A DNA stretch of 64,000 nucleotides from Rhodococcus oxybenzonivorans (GCF_003130705.1 NZ_CP021355.1:124001-188000); one strand, 5' to 3'. Positions 48,061 through 58,365 are shown, counted from the stretch's first letter. Notes: generated from the sequence alone by a model not told the origin. Made by a program: numbers and translations.

Positions 48061-48847
48061 CCACGGTCCACGGCAACAGGCGCCGGAGGCGACACCACCG
48101 CAGTACCCGATCGAATCCGTCGACAACGCACTTCGTCTGCTGTTGCTGCTCGGTGAACAGACCGAAATTCGGCTGACCGAGGCGAGCCAGTACCTCGGAG
48201 TTGCGTCGTCGACGGCTCACCGACTTCTGGCGATGCTCCAGTACCGGGGCTTCATTCGGCAGGATCCGGCCAGCAAGGCCTATCGTCCGGGCCCAGCGCT
48301 GACGGGGGTCGCGTTTGCGATTTTTGCCAGGCTCGACATTCCTCAGACGGCGGCACCGATCCTGCGCACCCTCAGCGAGGAACTGCGTGAAACTGTCCAT
48401 ATCGGGGCACTCGACGGTCGAACCGTGCGCTTCATCGCCGCCCTGGAGAGCCCATCGGCAGTCCGGGTTGCGTCCCGGTTGGGCAAGGTCATGCCAGCGC
48501 ACTGCACGTCCACCGGGAAGGCCATGCTGGCGGAACTTTCCCTCGACGAACTGCATCAGCTGTACCCGACCGAGGAACTGGAACAGGTGACTCCCCAGTC
48601 CATCAGCACGCGGACCGAGCTCGAAGCCCAACTGGAAGAGGTCAGAAGGAACGGGTACGCGGTCAACCGGGAGGAATCCGAGGAAGGCGTTGCCTCCGTG
48701 GCCGTCTCGGTCCCGACGAACGCCCCCGGCATGCGCCTGGCAATGAATGTTTCAGCGCCCAAGCACCGCCTGCGCCCGGCACAGGTACGCAGCATCGGCC
48801 GCGCCCTGACGGACGCGGCTGATCAGCTAGCGGCAGCGCTCGGGTGA
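48053..48847 (+). CDS. padR: IclR-family regulator of phthalate operon
   Basis: 264 residues. The N-terminal winged HTH (about 20-80) contains LTEASQYLGVASSTAHRLLAM. The C-terminal effector domain has PAHCTSTGKAML and NREESEEGVASVAV, both IclR signatures. An in-frame ATG at 48041 is an alternative start. It is divergent from padAa and shares a repeated palindrome with it. Activation or repression cannot be told from sequence; effector presumably phthalate or protocatechuate. Confidence 0.87.
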   Translation: MQNHGPRQQAPEATPPQYPIESVDNALRLLLLLGEQTEIRLTEASQYLGVASSTAHRLLAMLQYRGFIRQDPASKAYRPGPALTGVAFAIFARLDIPQTAAPILRTLSEELRETVHIGALDGRTVRFIAALESPSAVRVASRLGKVMPAHCTSTGKAMLAELSLDELHQLYPTEELEQVTPQSISTRTELEAQLEEVRRNGYAVNREESEEGVASVAVSVPTNAPGMRLAMNVSAPKHRLRPAQVRSIGRALTDAADQLAAALG

Positions 48848-48894
48848 GTGTCCGGTCCACCCAGCGAGGTACGTTCTCGCGGGCACTGTGACCG

Positions 48895-49560
48895 TCAACT
48901 CGACGACCGAACGCTCTCGAGGTAGGCGCTGGCCTCGTCGAGTCCGACGACGTCCCCGTATTTGGCGTCGATATCGAAGAGGCTGGCAGTGTGCGGTAGT
49001 GCCGCCCGGTCCCCCACTGCGTCCTCGACCACTATGGTGTGGAACCCGTACGAGCAGGCGTCTACCGCGGTGGCACGAACACATCCGCTCGTGGTGCAGC
49101 CCACGATGATCACGGTGTCGATCCGGCGGCTGATCAACCGAGCGGCCAGGTCGGTGCCGAAGAAGCACGATGCGTACTTCTTCACCAATGTCGTCTCACC
49201 TGGCTGTTGTTCGAGCCGCTCGTCGATCTCGACCCATTGACTGCCCTCGACCAGATACTTGTTCGAGGGGATCTTGCCGATCCAGGCGCCGGCCTCTTGG
49301 AGTTCCGCGTCGTAGGCCACTGTGGAGAAGATGATCGGCACCTGGGCCTTTCGCGCGAGCGCGAGGAGAATCGTCGTTGCGTCGATTTGGGTATCGAGGT
49401 CACCTGCGAGCGGCGAACGGCGATCGGTGAAGCCCGTGATCAAGTCGACCACCACCACTGCCGGCCGCACGCCGAAGCCGATGCGGCCGCCCAGACCTTT
49501 CTCCCGGAATTCGGTGCGCAACCGCTGGTATTCCTCTGCTGCGGCAGTCAGGGCGCTCAT
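48895..49560 (-). CDS. Isochorismatase-like cysteine hydrolase
   Basis: 221 residues from ATG 49560 (GGAGG site; the earlier in-frame start lacks one). The catalytic triad of the family is visible: Asp in VVVDLITGF, Lys in [12 protein letters not shown] and Cys in [12 protein letters not shown]. It is closest in appearance to N-carbamoylsarcosine amidase-type enzymes, so an amide, carbamoyl or imide substrate is likely. It follows ABC importer genes on the same strand, 75 bases away, suggesting it processes an imported compound. Confidence 0.82.
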   Translation of the reverse strand: MSALTAAAEEYQRLRTEFREKGLGGRIGFGVRPAVVVVDLITGFTDRRSPLAGDLDTQIDATTILLALARKAQVPIIFSTVAYDAELQEAGAWIGKIPSNKYLVEGSQWVEIDERLEQQPGETTLVKKYASCFFGTDLAARLISRRIDTVIIVGCTTSGCVRATAVDACSYGFHTIVVEDAVGDRAALPHTASLFDIDAKYGDVVGLDEASAYLESVRSSS

Positions 49561-49635
49561 CAGTGTCCTCCGGAAAATGGGTGTGGGCATGGGCCGGAAA
49601 GGCCCACTGCCGATTCGAATAGTTGCGTGCGGCGA

Positions 49636-50451
49636 TCAGTTGACCGCGTCGGTGATCTTCCGTTCGATGGCCCACAGGGCGATGTTGCCCACCAGCGCCA
49701 TCGAGACCAGCAGCATGATCACTCCGTACATCGTCGGCAGATCCAACTTGCCGTACGCAAGCATCGCCATCTGCCCCAATCCTGCTCTGGTCGCGAAGAA
49801 CTCGGCGATCAGTACATTGATGAAGGCAATGCTGAAGCCGATTCGGATACCGACCATGAGAGAGGGCGCCATCGCGGGCACCACGATTTTGCTCATTGCC
49901 TGAAGCGGACTTGCACCGGTGGCCCGGCCGAGTTTCAGCAGGATGGGGTTGATGGCGCGTACTCCCGCCGCCGTCGAGACGATGATGGGGAACACCGCGG
50001 CCAATGCGGCCATTGCCGACTGTGCTCCGAGTCCCAGGCCGAAGATCTGCAGCAGGATCGGAAAGAAGATTACCCGTGGTATGGCGAAGGCACCCGCGAT
50101 GATCGGATCGAACACATCACCGAGAAACTTGCTTCGCCCGATGATGTATCCAGTCGGGAAACCCACCGCTGTTGCGATGACGAATCCGAGTCCGACAGCA
50201 CTCATCGTGGCATTGAGATTCCTGTAGATGGAACCGTCTGCGAACAGTCCCCATACCGCCGACATCGACGCGCCCGGGGACGGCACAAGTTCGCTGGTCG
50301 CTGCAATAAGCGCCCAGACACCGATCAACCCGATGACGATGAGTATTCGCAGGACGTTGTCGGCCCACCGCTGTGACAGGCGGAACCGCTGTTCCGTATT
50401 CTGTTTGCCTGCTTCACCTTCGGTTCCGGCGCTGAGCGTGGTGGCGTTCAC
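49636..50451 (-). CDS. ABC transporter permease
   Basis: 271 residues, GTG start overlapping the next permease gene's stop. About six membrane segments. The binding-protein-dependent loop EAA-like motif occurs as GRATGASPLQAMSKIVVPAMAP. Resembles SsuC/TauC-type permeases for small organic acids. Partner of the permease at 50448. Confidence 0.87.
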   Translation of the reverse strand: MNATTLSAGTEGEAGKQNTEQRFRLSQRWADNVLRILIVIGLIGVWALIAATSELVPSPGASMSAVWGLFADGSIYRNLNATMSAVGLGFVIATAVGFPTGYIIGRSKFLGDVFDPIIAGAFAIPRVIFFPILLQIFGLGLGAQSAMAALAAVFPIIVSTAAGVRAINPILLKLGRATGASPLQAMSKIVVPAMAPSLMVGIRIGFSIAFINVLIAEFFATRAGLGQMAMLAYGKLDLPTMYGVIMLLVSMALVGNIALWAIERKITDAVN

Positions 50452-51257
50452 AACATGTCCCTTCGAATGGCTCGTTCAGCCAGGCCGAGTGCACTGTTCA
50501 CTGCGATGCTGAAGACCACGACAATGGCAATGTAGGCCCACATGTCCGCGACGTAGAGTTCGCGGTACATAAAGCCCGCACGAAACCCCAGGCCTTTCGA
50601 GGCCAGAATGAACTCCATCGCGATGGTGCCGATGACTGCATAGATGAATCCGAGCTTGATCCCGGGAAAGATGAGCGGCGTGGCGGCCGGGAACAGCACC
50701 TTGAAATATTGCTGCCGGCGCGAGGCACCGACCGATCGCGCCAGCTTGTGCAGCACCGGTTTGACGTCTCCGAGCGCCACCATCGTGGTCAGCGCTATTG
50801 GAATGAGGGCCATCGTGCTCGCGATGACGATGATTGGTCCCGCGTTGAGTCCGAGCACCGCGACCAGAATAGGGTAGAACAGCAATGTCGGCATCGCGTA
50901 CCCGGTGACGATGAATGGCTCGAGGACTCGGCCGACGACCCGGACCCTCCAGAGCAATACCCCCAGGGGCACCCCGCCGAGCACGCCCAGTGCGAACGCC
51001 GCCAGTATGGTCACGCTCGTCCGCGTCAGATCGGTGACGAAGTGGGTGCTCGGGATGATTGCCGCGACGTGGGCGAGTATCTCGGACGGCGCGACCATCT
51101 GATTGCGGTCGATCCAGCCGGTTCGCGTTGCCGCCTCGAGCAACAACACCAGAGCAACCAGCATCGTCCAACGTACGACGCGTGCCCGATGTTTCGCTCG
51201 TCGGAATCCCGACCTTGGCGTTTCGTGGAGGGCCGCCTGCGGCGAGGTCACAGTCAT
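50448..51257 (-). CDS. ABC transporter permease
   Basis: 269 residues with about six membrane segments. The cytoplasmic loop is ARSVGASRRQQYFKVLFPAATP. ATG 51257 overlaps the ATPase stop. Two different permeases in one operon suggest a heterodimeric channel, which fits the aromatic-acid importers (patDABC-like) reported near phthalate genes in Rhodococcus, from memory. Confidence 0.87.
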   Translation of the reverse strand: MTVTSPQAALHETPRSGFRRAKHRARVVRWTMLVALVLLLEAATRTGWIDRNQMVAPSEILAHVAAIIPSTHFVTDLTRTSVTILAAFALGVLGGVPLGVLLWRVRVVGRVLEPFIVTGYAMPTLLFYPILVAVLGLNAGPIIVIASTMALIPIALTTMVALGDVKPVLHKLARSVGASRRQQYFKVLFPAATPLIFPGIKLGFIYAVIGTIAMEFILASKGLGFRAGFMYRELYVADMWAYIAIVVVFSIAVNSALGLAERAIRRDML

Positions 51258-52066
51258 GCGGCATCCGTCCCGTGCCCCAGTGTCTTAGCGGCCTCTTCCT
51301 TGATTATCGACCACAGGTGATCCTCGAGTTCCTTGAATCTGGCCATGGCGTGTGTGCCGCTCGGGCGTGGACGAGGGAGCCCGACGTCGATCACCTCTCG
51401 GACCACCGATGGACGTGCCGACATCACCCAGATCTGATCCGACAGATAGATCGCCTCTTGGATGTCGTGAGTAACGAAGAGCACCCGATTGTGGGTCTGC
51501 TCCCAGATCTTCAAGAGCTCGCGCCCGATGAACTGTCGCGTCTGCTGATCCAGAGCGCCGAACGGTTCGTCCATCAACAGAATTCGAGGATCCGTGGCGA
51601 GTGCACGGGCGATCGCCACGCGTTGACGCATACCTCCGGAAAGCTGCCCGGGCCGGTGCTTCTCGAAACCCTTCAACCCGACCAGTTGGATCATCGCACG
51701 CGCTTTTTCCAGGCGCTCGTCCTTGTCGACGTGCTTGATCTCCAACCCGAAAGCCACATTGTCGAGAACACTCCGCCAGTGCAGCGTCGAATCTTCCTGA
51801 AACACCATGGCGGTGTCCTTACGGGGCCCTGTGACAATCTCCCCATCGATGGTCACCCGTCCACGTGAGGGAACAAGTAAGCCACAGGCCATGTCCAGCA
51901 AGGTGCTCTTTCCGCATCCACTCGGACCGATCACCGATACGAACTGGCCCTCCGCGATCGATGCCGTGACGTTACGCACGGCCTCGGTCCGCCCGGTGTC
52001 GGAATCGAAAGTCATACCGATACCGTCGAAAGAGACGTTCTTCGATTCGACTTGTGTAGTGGTCAT
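51254..52066 (-). CDS. ABC transporter ATPase
   Basis: 270-residue nucleotide-binding subunit. Walker A GPSGCGKST, signature LSGGMRQRVAIARAL, Walker B ILLMDEPFGALD and the switch His in FVTHDIQEA. SsuB/TauB-like. Pairs with the two permeases; 14 bases from the binding-protein gene. Confidence 0.92.
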   Translation of the reverse strand: MTTTQVESKNVSFDGIGMTFDSDTGRTEAVRNVTASIAEGQFVSVIGPSGCGKSTLLDMACGLLVPSRGRVTIDGEIVTGPRKDTAMVFQEDSTLHWRSVLDNVAFGLEIKHVDKDERLEKARAMIQLVGLKGFEKHRPGQLSGGMRQRVAIARALATDPRILLMDEPFGALDQQTRQFIGRELLKIWEQTHNRVLFVTHDIQEAIYLSDQIWVMSARPSVVREVIDVGLPRPRPSGTHAMARFKELEDHLWSIIKEEAAKTLGHGTDAA

Positions 52067-52080
52067 GTTCTCTTCCCGCC

Positions 52081-53067
52081 TTATAGTTCGACTACAACTG
52101 AGTCAATATCGACCTTGCCGCCGAGTCGTCCGGCCTCGACGCCCGAGGCCACGACCGCTTCGAGTTGCGGGCGCGCGAAGTCGAGACTGAAGAAGCCTCG
52201 CGAATTCTCCAACGCCGCCAGAGCGATCTCGGGCTTGTACTTGATTGTGCGGCCATATATTTCGGCCGCTCGCTCGAGATCCGTATCGATCATCTCGATA
52301 CCGCGACCCACAGCACGCATCCACCCCGCCAAGACGTCCCGATTCTTTTCGATGAACGGGGTGGTGGCACACAGGCAGGTGTCCGACCAGTCCTGGACGT
52401 AGTCCCGGGATCGCCAAATCACCTTCGCGCCGGTTTCGGCGATGATGCGCTCGGACAGCGGGGACGCAGTCCACGCGACATCGACAACGCCCTGGGAAGC
52501 GACGGTCCACGAATCGCTCGCGGATCCGACGCTGAGCAGCTCGACGTCGACGCCGGGTGTCAAACCCGCCAATCGAAGCGTCTTCTCGGCGAAGTCGGTC
52601 GAGTTCGATCCCGGGCTGCTCACACCGATGGTGCGGCCCCGAACATCTTCGATCGTGTTGATCGGGGAGTCAGCGGGGGCGATGAAGTCCACAGATGCCG
52701 CGGTGTAGACGTTCCCGAACGCCTTGACATCGAGTCCGCGCTCCACGGCGATGAACACCGGAATCGTCGCCGAAGTGCCGAATCCGATCCCGGAGCCGAT
52801 TCCACGCACGGTGTCCAGCCCACCCGGGAACTGAACGTTCTCCAGCGCCAGCATCTCTTCTTCGTAGTAGCCCTCGGACGCTGCGATCAGAAACGGGGCC
52901 GAATGGATCAGGCTCGCCAACCCGGTGATGGCGACGTCACCTCGATAGACGCCGTCCCTACCTCGCGACTGGGTAGCACACCCTGCGCCGGCTCCCACAG
53001 CGAGGAGACCCCCCAGAGCCGCCGTCACTCTCATGAAATCCCGCCGACTCAGCGAACTACTGCCCAT
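52081..53067 (-). CDS. ABC transporter substrate-binding lipoprotein
   Basis: 328 residues of the NMT1/SsuA-type periplasmic-binding fold. A twin-arginine start (SRRDFMRVTAALGG) is followed by a lipobox ending at Cys30 (GAGAGC), so it should be exported folded and anchored to the membrane. Motifs such as GRTIGVSSPGSNSTDF fit NMT1 proteins. Substrate probably phthalate, a phthalate monoester or the hydrolase substrate; context only. Confidence 0.86.
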   Translation of the reverse strand: MGSSSLSRRDFMRVTAALGGLLAVGAGAGCATQSRGRDGVYRGDVAITGLASLIHSAPFLIAASEGYYEEEMLALENVQFPGGLDTVRGIGSGIGFGTSATIPVFIAVERGLDVKAFGNVYTAASVDFIAPADSPINTIEDVRGRTIGVSSPGSNSTDFAEKTLRLAGLTPGVDVELLSVGSASDSWTVASQGVVDVAWTASPLSERIIAETGAKVIWRSRDYVQDWSDTCLCATTPFIEKNRDVLAGWMRAVGRGIEMIDTDLERAAEIYGRTIKYKPEIALAALENSRGFFSLDFARPQLEAVVASGVEAGRLGGKVDIDSVVVEL

Positions 53068-53713
53068 ATCGACCCGATTCCTTCTGTAGTCCCGTCACAC
53101 CTGGCCCCGAAAGTGAAGCACATCACGCGACTGTTGTACAGAAGCTAACTCTGGTCTGCAGAGAGACAGTGTTGCGGGTGTCCCCAAATGCCACACTGCA
53201 CCGTGGGTGCGCAGAACCTCGCGCTTTCACGATGATTGAGCGGAAGTCCGCCCCTGCGACACAGCCCCGTTCCCAGCCAGACCCAACGGGTCACGGCTCC
53301 ATCCCCGAGGTCTGGTGGCGGAAAGGCTGACCGTGGTGTTCCTGACGGCGTCGGCCGACTCGATGTACCCGATCGGCAAGTCCCGCGAACCTCCGAAGCA
53401 CGTGGGGTCCTGGCGCTGCTCGGTCTCCCGGTTCCGATCGCCGTCGATCATCGCGCTCGGCTCCGTCGTGTCGCCTCCGTACCCGCATAGGTCCTGAAAG
53501 GCTCGGCCCTCCTGTGCGCGCTCATGGCCGCCTCGCTGTTGCCCGCGTCGGTTTCGCCGCCCTCATGACGTCATCGGCCACGACAGACAATGACTCCAGC
53601 ACAACCGAAGTCACCTCCCGCAGGGGAGCCCCGCATGCGTCGACACAGACACGCTGGGAGCGTCGCATCCCTCTCCGTACCGCGTGGGTGCGAGTTGCCG
53701 TCTGGGTGGGATC
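53068..53713. other. No gene recognised
   Basis: 645 bases between the ABC operon and tpaR. Short frames around 53300-53480 have mild coding character but no motif. Contains the ABC promoter (upstream of 53067). Nothing else identified. Confidence 0.5.
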
Positions 53714-54520
53714 TCACAGAAGCCGGCCGAGTCTTGCTGCGTACTTGTTCAGTACGGGCACGGCTGCCTCACGGATGTCGTGCAGGGTAGTTCTGGCTGT
53801 GGACGCACTGACACTCATTGCCGCCACGGTTTCGCCCCGGGCAGTCCGCACCGGTACGGCTATCGACAGCATGCCGAGTTCGATTTCTTCGTCAGTGCAG
53901 GCCACGCCGCTCTCCCTCGCCGTCAGGATTCGCTCGCTGATGGCATCGACATCGGTCAGTGTCTTGGGTGTGCGCGGCTGCGGGTGGCATTCTCGGAGGT
54001 AGTCGTCGAGTTGCGTATCGGGAAGTCCGGCCAGCAGTACTCGACCGGTCGCGGAGCTGTGGGCGGGCAGTTTGGCGCCGACCCGGACTCCGGTCGCGAC
54101 GATCCGTGCGGCCTCGGCGCGGGCGACGAACAGGGACCACCCATCTTCGAGAACCGCGAGCGACACCGACTCGCCCAGCGCATCGCGGGCGTCGGCCAAC
54201 TGCGGCTGGGCAAGTTGCGGCAATGGCGCGGTGTCCAGATAGGCCCCGCCCAGCCGAAGCATCCTGGGTGTCGGTCGGAAGTTTCCGTTGTCGTGGGTCA
54301 GGTAACCGAGCTCGACGAGAGTGAGCAGGCAGCGGCGCGCCGCGGCGCGGGAGGTGTTCGTCCGCTGAGCGGCGTCGGTGACGGTCAGTTGCGGGTGGCG
54401 GATGCCGAAGGCCTCGATGACCGCCAGGCCCTTCGCCAGTCCGGCCATTCCCTCGGGAGCGCGGGCAGCACCCTTGACACTGCCCTTATCGTCCGGCTTA
54501 ATTGTTCGAGAATTGCTCAT
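53714..54520 (-). CDS. tpaR: IclR-family regulator of terephthalate operon
   Basis: 268 residues, divergent from tpaAa. The HTH (about 30-85) includes LTVTDAAQRTNTSRAAARRCLL. The effector domain includes LPAHSSATGRVLLAGL, SGVACTDEEIELGMLSIAVPV and GETVAAMSVSAST. It resembles PcaR/PobR-type IclR regulators. A perfect 19-base palindrome abuts its start codon. Confidence 0.88.
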   Translation of the reverse strand: MSNSRTIKPDDKGSVKGAARAPEGMAGLAKGLAVIEAFGIRHPQLTVTDAAQRTNTSRAAARRCLLTLVELGYLTHDNGNFRPTPRMLRLGGAYLDTAPLPQLAQPQLADARDALGESVSLAVLEDGWSLFVARAEAARIVATGVRVGAKLPAHSSATGRVLLAGLPDTQLDDYLRECHPQPRTPKTLTDVDAISERILTARESGVACTDEEIELGMLSIAVPVRTARGETVAAMSVSASTARTTLHDIREAAVPVLNKYAARLGRLL

Positions 54521-54539
54521 CTGTTCGTTATACGAACAG
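54521..54539. promoter_or_regulatory. IclR-type operator between tpaR and tpaAa
   Basis: CTGTTCGTTATACGAACAG: perfect 8-base arms with a TAT centre. It begins at the base next to the tpaR start and lies 74 bases before tpaAa. TAT spacing is shared with the pad operator, but arm sequences differ. Confidence 0.78.
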
Positions 54540-54612
54540 CCATGGGGCTTGTCAAGTCCCGGCGAGCGAGTTCTCTGATGTCCCGACTGGTTGTCCAGAC
54601 TGAGGAGAAATT

Positions 54613-55878
54613 ATGGAAAGCAGCGTTGTCGACACGGTCCGCGAGACCCCGGTGGATTGGACCGACGACCTCACCCGGGTGCCGTATCGGGTGTTCCAGG
54701 GCGAGGACGTCTACGCGGCCGAGCAGACCAAGTTGTTCCACGGCCCGTATTGGAGCTACCTGTGCCTGGAAGCCGAGGTAGCCGGCCCGGGAGACTACTG
54801 CTCCACCTTCGTCGGTGAGACACCGGTGATCGTGGCGCGCGACCGAGACGGTGAGCTCTACGGCTTCGAGAACCGGTGCGCCCATCGCGGCGCCCTACTC
54901 GCCCTGGACGACCGCGGAAACACGAAGGACTTTACGTGCGTCTACCACGCGTGGAGCTACAACCTGCAGGGCGATCTGACCGGAGTAGCATTCCAGGACG
55001 GAGTCAAAGGCAAAGGCGGAATGCCTGATTCGTTCTGCATGGAGGACCACGGACCGCGCAAGATGCGCATCGCCGTACTTCACGGCCTGGTTTTCGGGAG
55101 TTTCTCCGATGACGTGCCCGACATCGAGGACTATCTCGGCGAAGAGATCACGAGTCGGATCGCCCGTGTCCTCGCGGGACGCACCCCCGAGATCATCGGA
55201 CGCTTCACACAGATCCTTCCCAACAACTGGAAGCTGTACGTAGAGAACGTCAAGGACTCCTACCACGCCAGCATCCTGCACCTGTTCTTCACGACCTTCG
55301 AGCTCAACCGACTGTCGCAACGCGGTGGGATCATCGTCGACGAGAGCGGCGGCCACCACGTCAGTTACTCAGCGATCGACCGAGACGCCGAGAAGGACGT
55401 CGCGTACTCGGATCAGAACATCCGGTCCGAAAGCGCCTACAAACTGGCCGATCCAACGTTGCTCGAGGGGTTCAGCGAGGTCGGTGACGATACGACGCTG
55501 CAGATCCTCTCCGTCTTCCCGGGCTTCGTGCTGCAGCAGATCCAGAACTCCGTGGCTGTGCGCCAGATCCTGCCGACCGGGGTCGAACGAACACGGCTGA
55601 ACTGGACGTACCTCGGCTTCGAAGAAGACACGCCCGAGCAGCGGGAAGTACGACTCAAGCAGGCCAACCTCGTGGGCCCCGCAGGCTACATCTCGATGGA
55701 GGACGGCTGTGTCGGAGGCTTCGTGCAACGCGGAATCGCAGGTGCGGCAAGCCAGTCCGCCGTGCTCGAAATGGGAGGCAGTCTAGCCGAATCCAGCGAA
55801 AGCCGTGTCACCGAAGCATCGGTCCGCGGCTTCTGGAAGGCCTACCGGGCCGCCATGAACCGACAGGAAGAGGCATGA
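54613..55878 (+). CDS. tpaAa: Terephthalate 1,2-dioxygenase large subunit
   Basis: 421-residue Rieske oxygenase alpha subunit (TphA2 equivalent). [2Fe-2S] ligands Cys89-x-His91 and Cys109-x-x-His112 (CVYHAWSY). Mononuclear iron site in [12 protein letters not shown] with a later Asp. ATG 54613 preceded by GAGGAG-like bases. Shorter than padAa and of a different alpha-subunit group; there is no separate ferredoxin, which fits the reductase gene downstream. Confidence 0.92.
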   Translation: MESSVVDTVRETPVDWTDDLTRVPYRVFQGEDVYAAEQTKLFHGPYWSYLCLEAEVAGPGDYCSTFVGETPVIVARDRDGELYGFENRCAHRGALLALDDRGNTKDFTCVYHAWSYNLQGDLTGVAFQDGVKGKGGMPDSFCMEDHGPRKMRIAVLHGLVFGSFSDDVPDIEDYLGEEITSRIARVLAGRTPEIIGRFTQILPNNWKLYVENVKDSYHASILHLFFTTFELNRLSQRGGIIVDESGGHHVSYSAIDRDAEKDVAYSDQNIRSESAYKLADPTLLEGFSEVGDDTTLQILSVFPGFVLQQIQNSVAVRQILPTGVERTRLNWTYLGFEEDTPEQREVRLKQANLVGPAGYISMEDGCVGGFVQRGIAGAASQSAVLEMGGSLAESSESRVTEASVRGFWKAYRAAMNRQEEA

Positions 55879-56345
55879 GCGTGAACGACTTCCACCGAAT
55901 CGGCCGCGTGCAGGCCGACTACTCCCGCTGCATCGACGAGGGGCCGCTCGAGCAGTGGCCGGACTTCTTCGTCGAAAACTGCATGTACCGGATCACCACC
56001 GCACAGAACTACAGCGAAGGCCTGCCCGCCGGACTGGTGTGGGCCAACACTCGCCGGATGCTGGTCGACCGCGTATCGGCGCTGCGTGAAGCCAACATCT
56101 ACGAGCAACACACCTACCGTCACATCCTGGGCCAGCCCTCGGTCCTGGAAGAGAACGGTGACGGTATCCATGCCGAGACCAGCTTCCTGGTGGTGCGGGT
56201 GATGCGCGACGGCCAATCCGACATCTTCGCCAGCGGGCGGTATGTCGACCGCTATGTCGACGTGGACGATCAGTTGAAGATTGCCGAACGAGTCGTGGTG
56301 TGCGACAGCACCAACATCGACACCCTGTTGGCGCTCCCACTATGA
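55875..56345 (+). CDS. tpaAb: Terephthalate 1,2-dioxygenase small subunit
   Basis: 156-residue beta subunit (TphA3 equivalent). Features: [32 protein letters not shown] and [14 protein letters not shown] overlaps the large-subunit stop, its own stop overlaps the dehydrogenase gene. The match to small-subunit length and order is good. Confidence 0.92.
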   Translation: MSVNDFHRIGRVQADYSRCIDEGPLEQWPDFFVENCMYRITTAQNYSEGLPAGLVWANTRRMLVDRVSALREANIYEQHTYRHILGQPSVLEENGDGIHAETSFLVVRVMRDGQSDIFASGRYVDRYVDVDDQLKIAERVVVCDSTNIDTLLALPL

Positions 56346-57358
56346 GTGGGTCCCCCCCACGGGTCCTGCTCACGATCGGCGATCCGAATGGAATCGGCCC
56401 CGAGCTCGCGGTGAAGGCCGTCATGGCAGCGCAGGAGCATCCCGCATTCAATCCGGTCCTGGTGGGCGATCGATTCGTCGTCGAGCCACTCGCCCGCCGG
56501 GCAGGCATGACGGTCCGCGAGACAGCCGACGGCTTGGCCACGCCCATGGCCGATGTCGTCGACCTGCTTCCGGTACACTCGCTGCCCGCCGGGGCCTTCG
56601 CACCGGGCCGGGTGACAGCAGAGGCTGGGAAGGCGACGGTGGCGTACCTGGAACGGGCCGTGCGCTGCCTGCAGGGCGGCGGAGCCTGCGGCATCGTCGC
56701 ATGCCCACACTCGGAAACCGCGGTCAACGCCGCCGGCATCTCCTTCGACGGATATCCGAGCTTGCTGGCCGAACTCGTCGGCGCGCGGCCCGATCAGGTG
56801 TTCTTGATGTTGATCGGTGCCGGTTTGCGCATCGTGCACGCAACGTTGCACGAATCGCTGCGGGATGCGCTTCGGCGCCTCACGCCCGAGCTGGTGCACG
56901 GGGCGGCACATGCCGCGGTGGAGACGCTACAGGCGCAGGGCATCCCGTCGCCGCGCATCGGCGTCTTCGGCATCAATCCACACGCCGGCGAGGGCGGTTT
57001 GTTCGGCGACGAGGACCTGCGGGTGACAGCGCCAGCGGTGGAGCGGCTGCGCGCCGCAGGGATCGACGCCTCGGGACCGGTCGGGGCCGACCTCATGCTG
57101 GCAGACCCCGGCTTCGACGCGTTCGTCGCCATGTACCACGATCAGGGCCATATTCCCGTCAAACTCCTCGCCGGGCGCAGCGCAGCCGCGATGACGATCG
57201 GCGCCGGAGTGCGGTTCTCCAGTGTCGGCCACGGCGCGGGGTTCGACATTGCCGGCAAGGGAGTAGCCGACCCGGATGCGGTAGTCGGGGCGCTGCGACT
57301 CGTCGGCGCCGCCGAAACCCACATGTCGGCACCCGGCACCTTTGGAGCTACCTCATGA
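56342..57358 (+). CDS. tpaC: Terephthalate dihydrodiol dehydrogenase (PdxA family)
   Basis: 338 residues from ATG 56342; the frame's 14 extra upstream codons were removed. PdxA-type metal site and signature: GDPNGIGPELAVKA, GINPHAGEGG and MYHDQGHIPVKLL. Equivalent to TphB: oxidises and decarboxylates the cis-dihydrodiol to protocatechuate. The zinc ligands His in CPHSETA, NPHAG and YHDQGH are all present. Confidence 0.92.
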   Translation: MSGSPPRVLLTIGDPNGIGPELAVKAVMAAQEHPAFNPVLVGDRFVVEPLARRAGMTVRETADGLATPMADVVDLLPVHSLPAGAFAPGRVTAEAGKATVAYLERAVRCLQGGGACGIVACPHSETAVNAAGISFDGYPSLLAELVGARPDQVFLMLIGAGLRIVHATLHESLRDALRRLTPELVHGAAHAAVETLQAQGIPSPRIGVFGINPHAGEGGLFGDEDLRVTAPAVERLRAAGIDASGPVGADLMLADPGFDAFVAMYHDQGHIPVKLLAGRSAAAMTIGAGVRFSSVGHGAGFDIAGKGVADPDAVVGALRLVGAAETHMSAPGTFGATS

Positions 57359-58365
57359 CCTACACAGTAACTGTCACCGGAACAGACATCAGCTTTCCGT
57401 GCGAGCCCGATGAGAGCGTGCTCGACGCGGCGGAACGTTCCGGATACGCGATCCCGTACTCGTGCCGCAAAGGCGTGTGCTCGAGTTGCGAAGGCGCACT
57501 CGATGCCGGCCGCCTCGATGTGCGCGGCTGGGGGATGTCGCAAGGCCCTCAGAGTGGAGTGCTGTTCTGCCAGGCCCGGCCGAGCACCGACACCTCGATC
57601 ACGCCCAAGCGGATCACCAAGCAGGACACGGTGATACGCAAGACCCTGACCGCAAAGGTCCATCGGATCACCCGTCCGGCGCCCGATGTCACGGTGGTGC
57701 AGCTGCGTCTCCCCACCGGGGTGCGTGCGAAGTTCGCTGCCGGGCAGTACCTGAAAGTCTTTCTCGACGACGGTGACAGCCGGAGCTATTCGATGGCGAA
57801 TCCGCCGCACGAGAACGACGGAGTGCAGCTGCACATTCGTCGGGTGCAGGGTGGACGCTTCTCCGATGAGATGCTCGGCGGGCTCGAAAGGGGAACCAGA
57901 CTGAGGATCGAGCTGCCCTACGGCGAGTTCTCACTGAACCCCGACTCGGACAGGCCGGTCATCTTCGTCGCCAGCGGCACCGGCTTCGCCCCGGTCAAAT
58001 CGATCATCGAGGACCACCTCAAACGTGGTGGAGAACGGTCCGTGCACCTCTACTGGGGCGCACGAGAACAGGGCGACATCTACCTACCCGAGTTGCCCGC
58101 GAAGTGGGCCTCGGATCCGGGTCGTGTCTCCTTCACTCCCGTCCTGTCACATCCCGCGGAGGACTGGACCGGACGCACCGGGCTCGTTCATCGAGCGGTG
58201 CTCGAGGACTACGCAAACCTCAGCGACCACGAGGTCTATGCATGCGGAAGCCCCGCAATGACCTCGGCGGCACGCGAGGATTTTGTCCACGAGGCCGGTT
58301 TGGCGCCAGACAATTTCTATTGCGACGCCTTCGTACCGTCGGGCGAGCCCGTTGTCACCGCGTGA
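57355..58365 (+). CDS. tpaB: Terephthalate dioxygenase reductase
   Basis: 336-residue TphA1-type reductase. N-terminal [2Fe-2S] ferredoxin domain with CRKGVCSSCEG and CQAR, then an FAD barrel (SRSYSMANPP) and NAD domain (FVASGTGFAPVKSI, ACGSPAMT). ATG 57355 overlaps the dehydrogenase stop. Supplies electrons directly to the Rieske centre without a separate ferredoxin. Confidence 0.92.
   Translation: MTYTVTVTGTDISFPCEPDESVLDAAERSGYAIPYSCRKGVCSSCEGALDAGRLDVRGWGMSQGPQSGVLFCQARPSTDTSITPKRITKQDTVIRKTLTAKVHRITRPAPDVTVVQLRLPTGVRAKFAAGQYLKVFLDDGDSRSYSMANPPHENDGVQLHIRRVQGGRFSDEMLGGLERGTRLRIELPYGEFSLNPDSDRPVIFVASGTGFAPVKSIIEDHLKRGGERSVHLYWGAREQGDIYLPELPAKWASDPGRVSFTPVLSHPAEDWTGRTGLVHRAVLEDYANLSDHEVYACGSPAMTSAAREDFVHEAGLAPDNFYCDAFVPSGEPVVTA

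Noticed and set aside
53227..53513. Possible MFS or membrane-protein fragment before tpaR
   Set aside because: Some frames look mildly hydrophobic but no family motif or consistent frame could be found.
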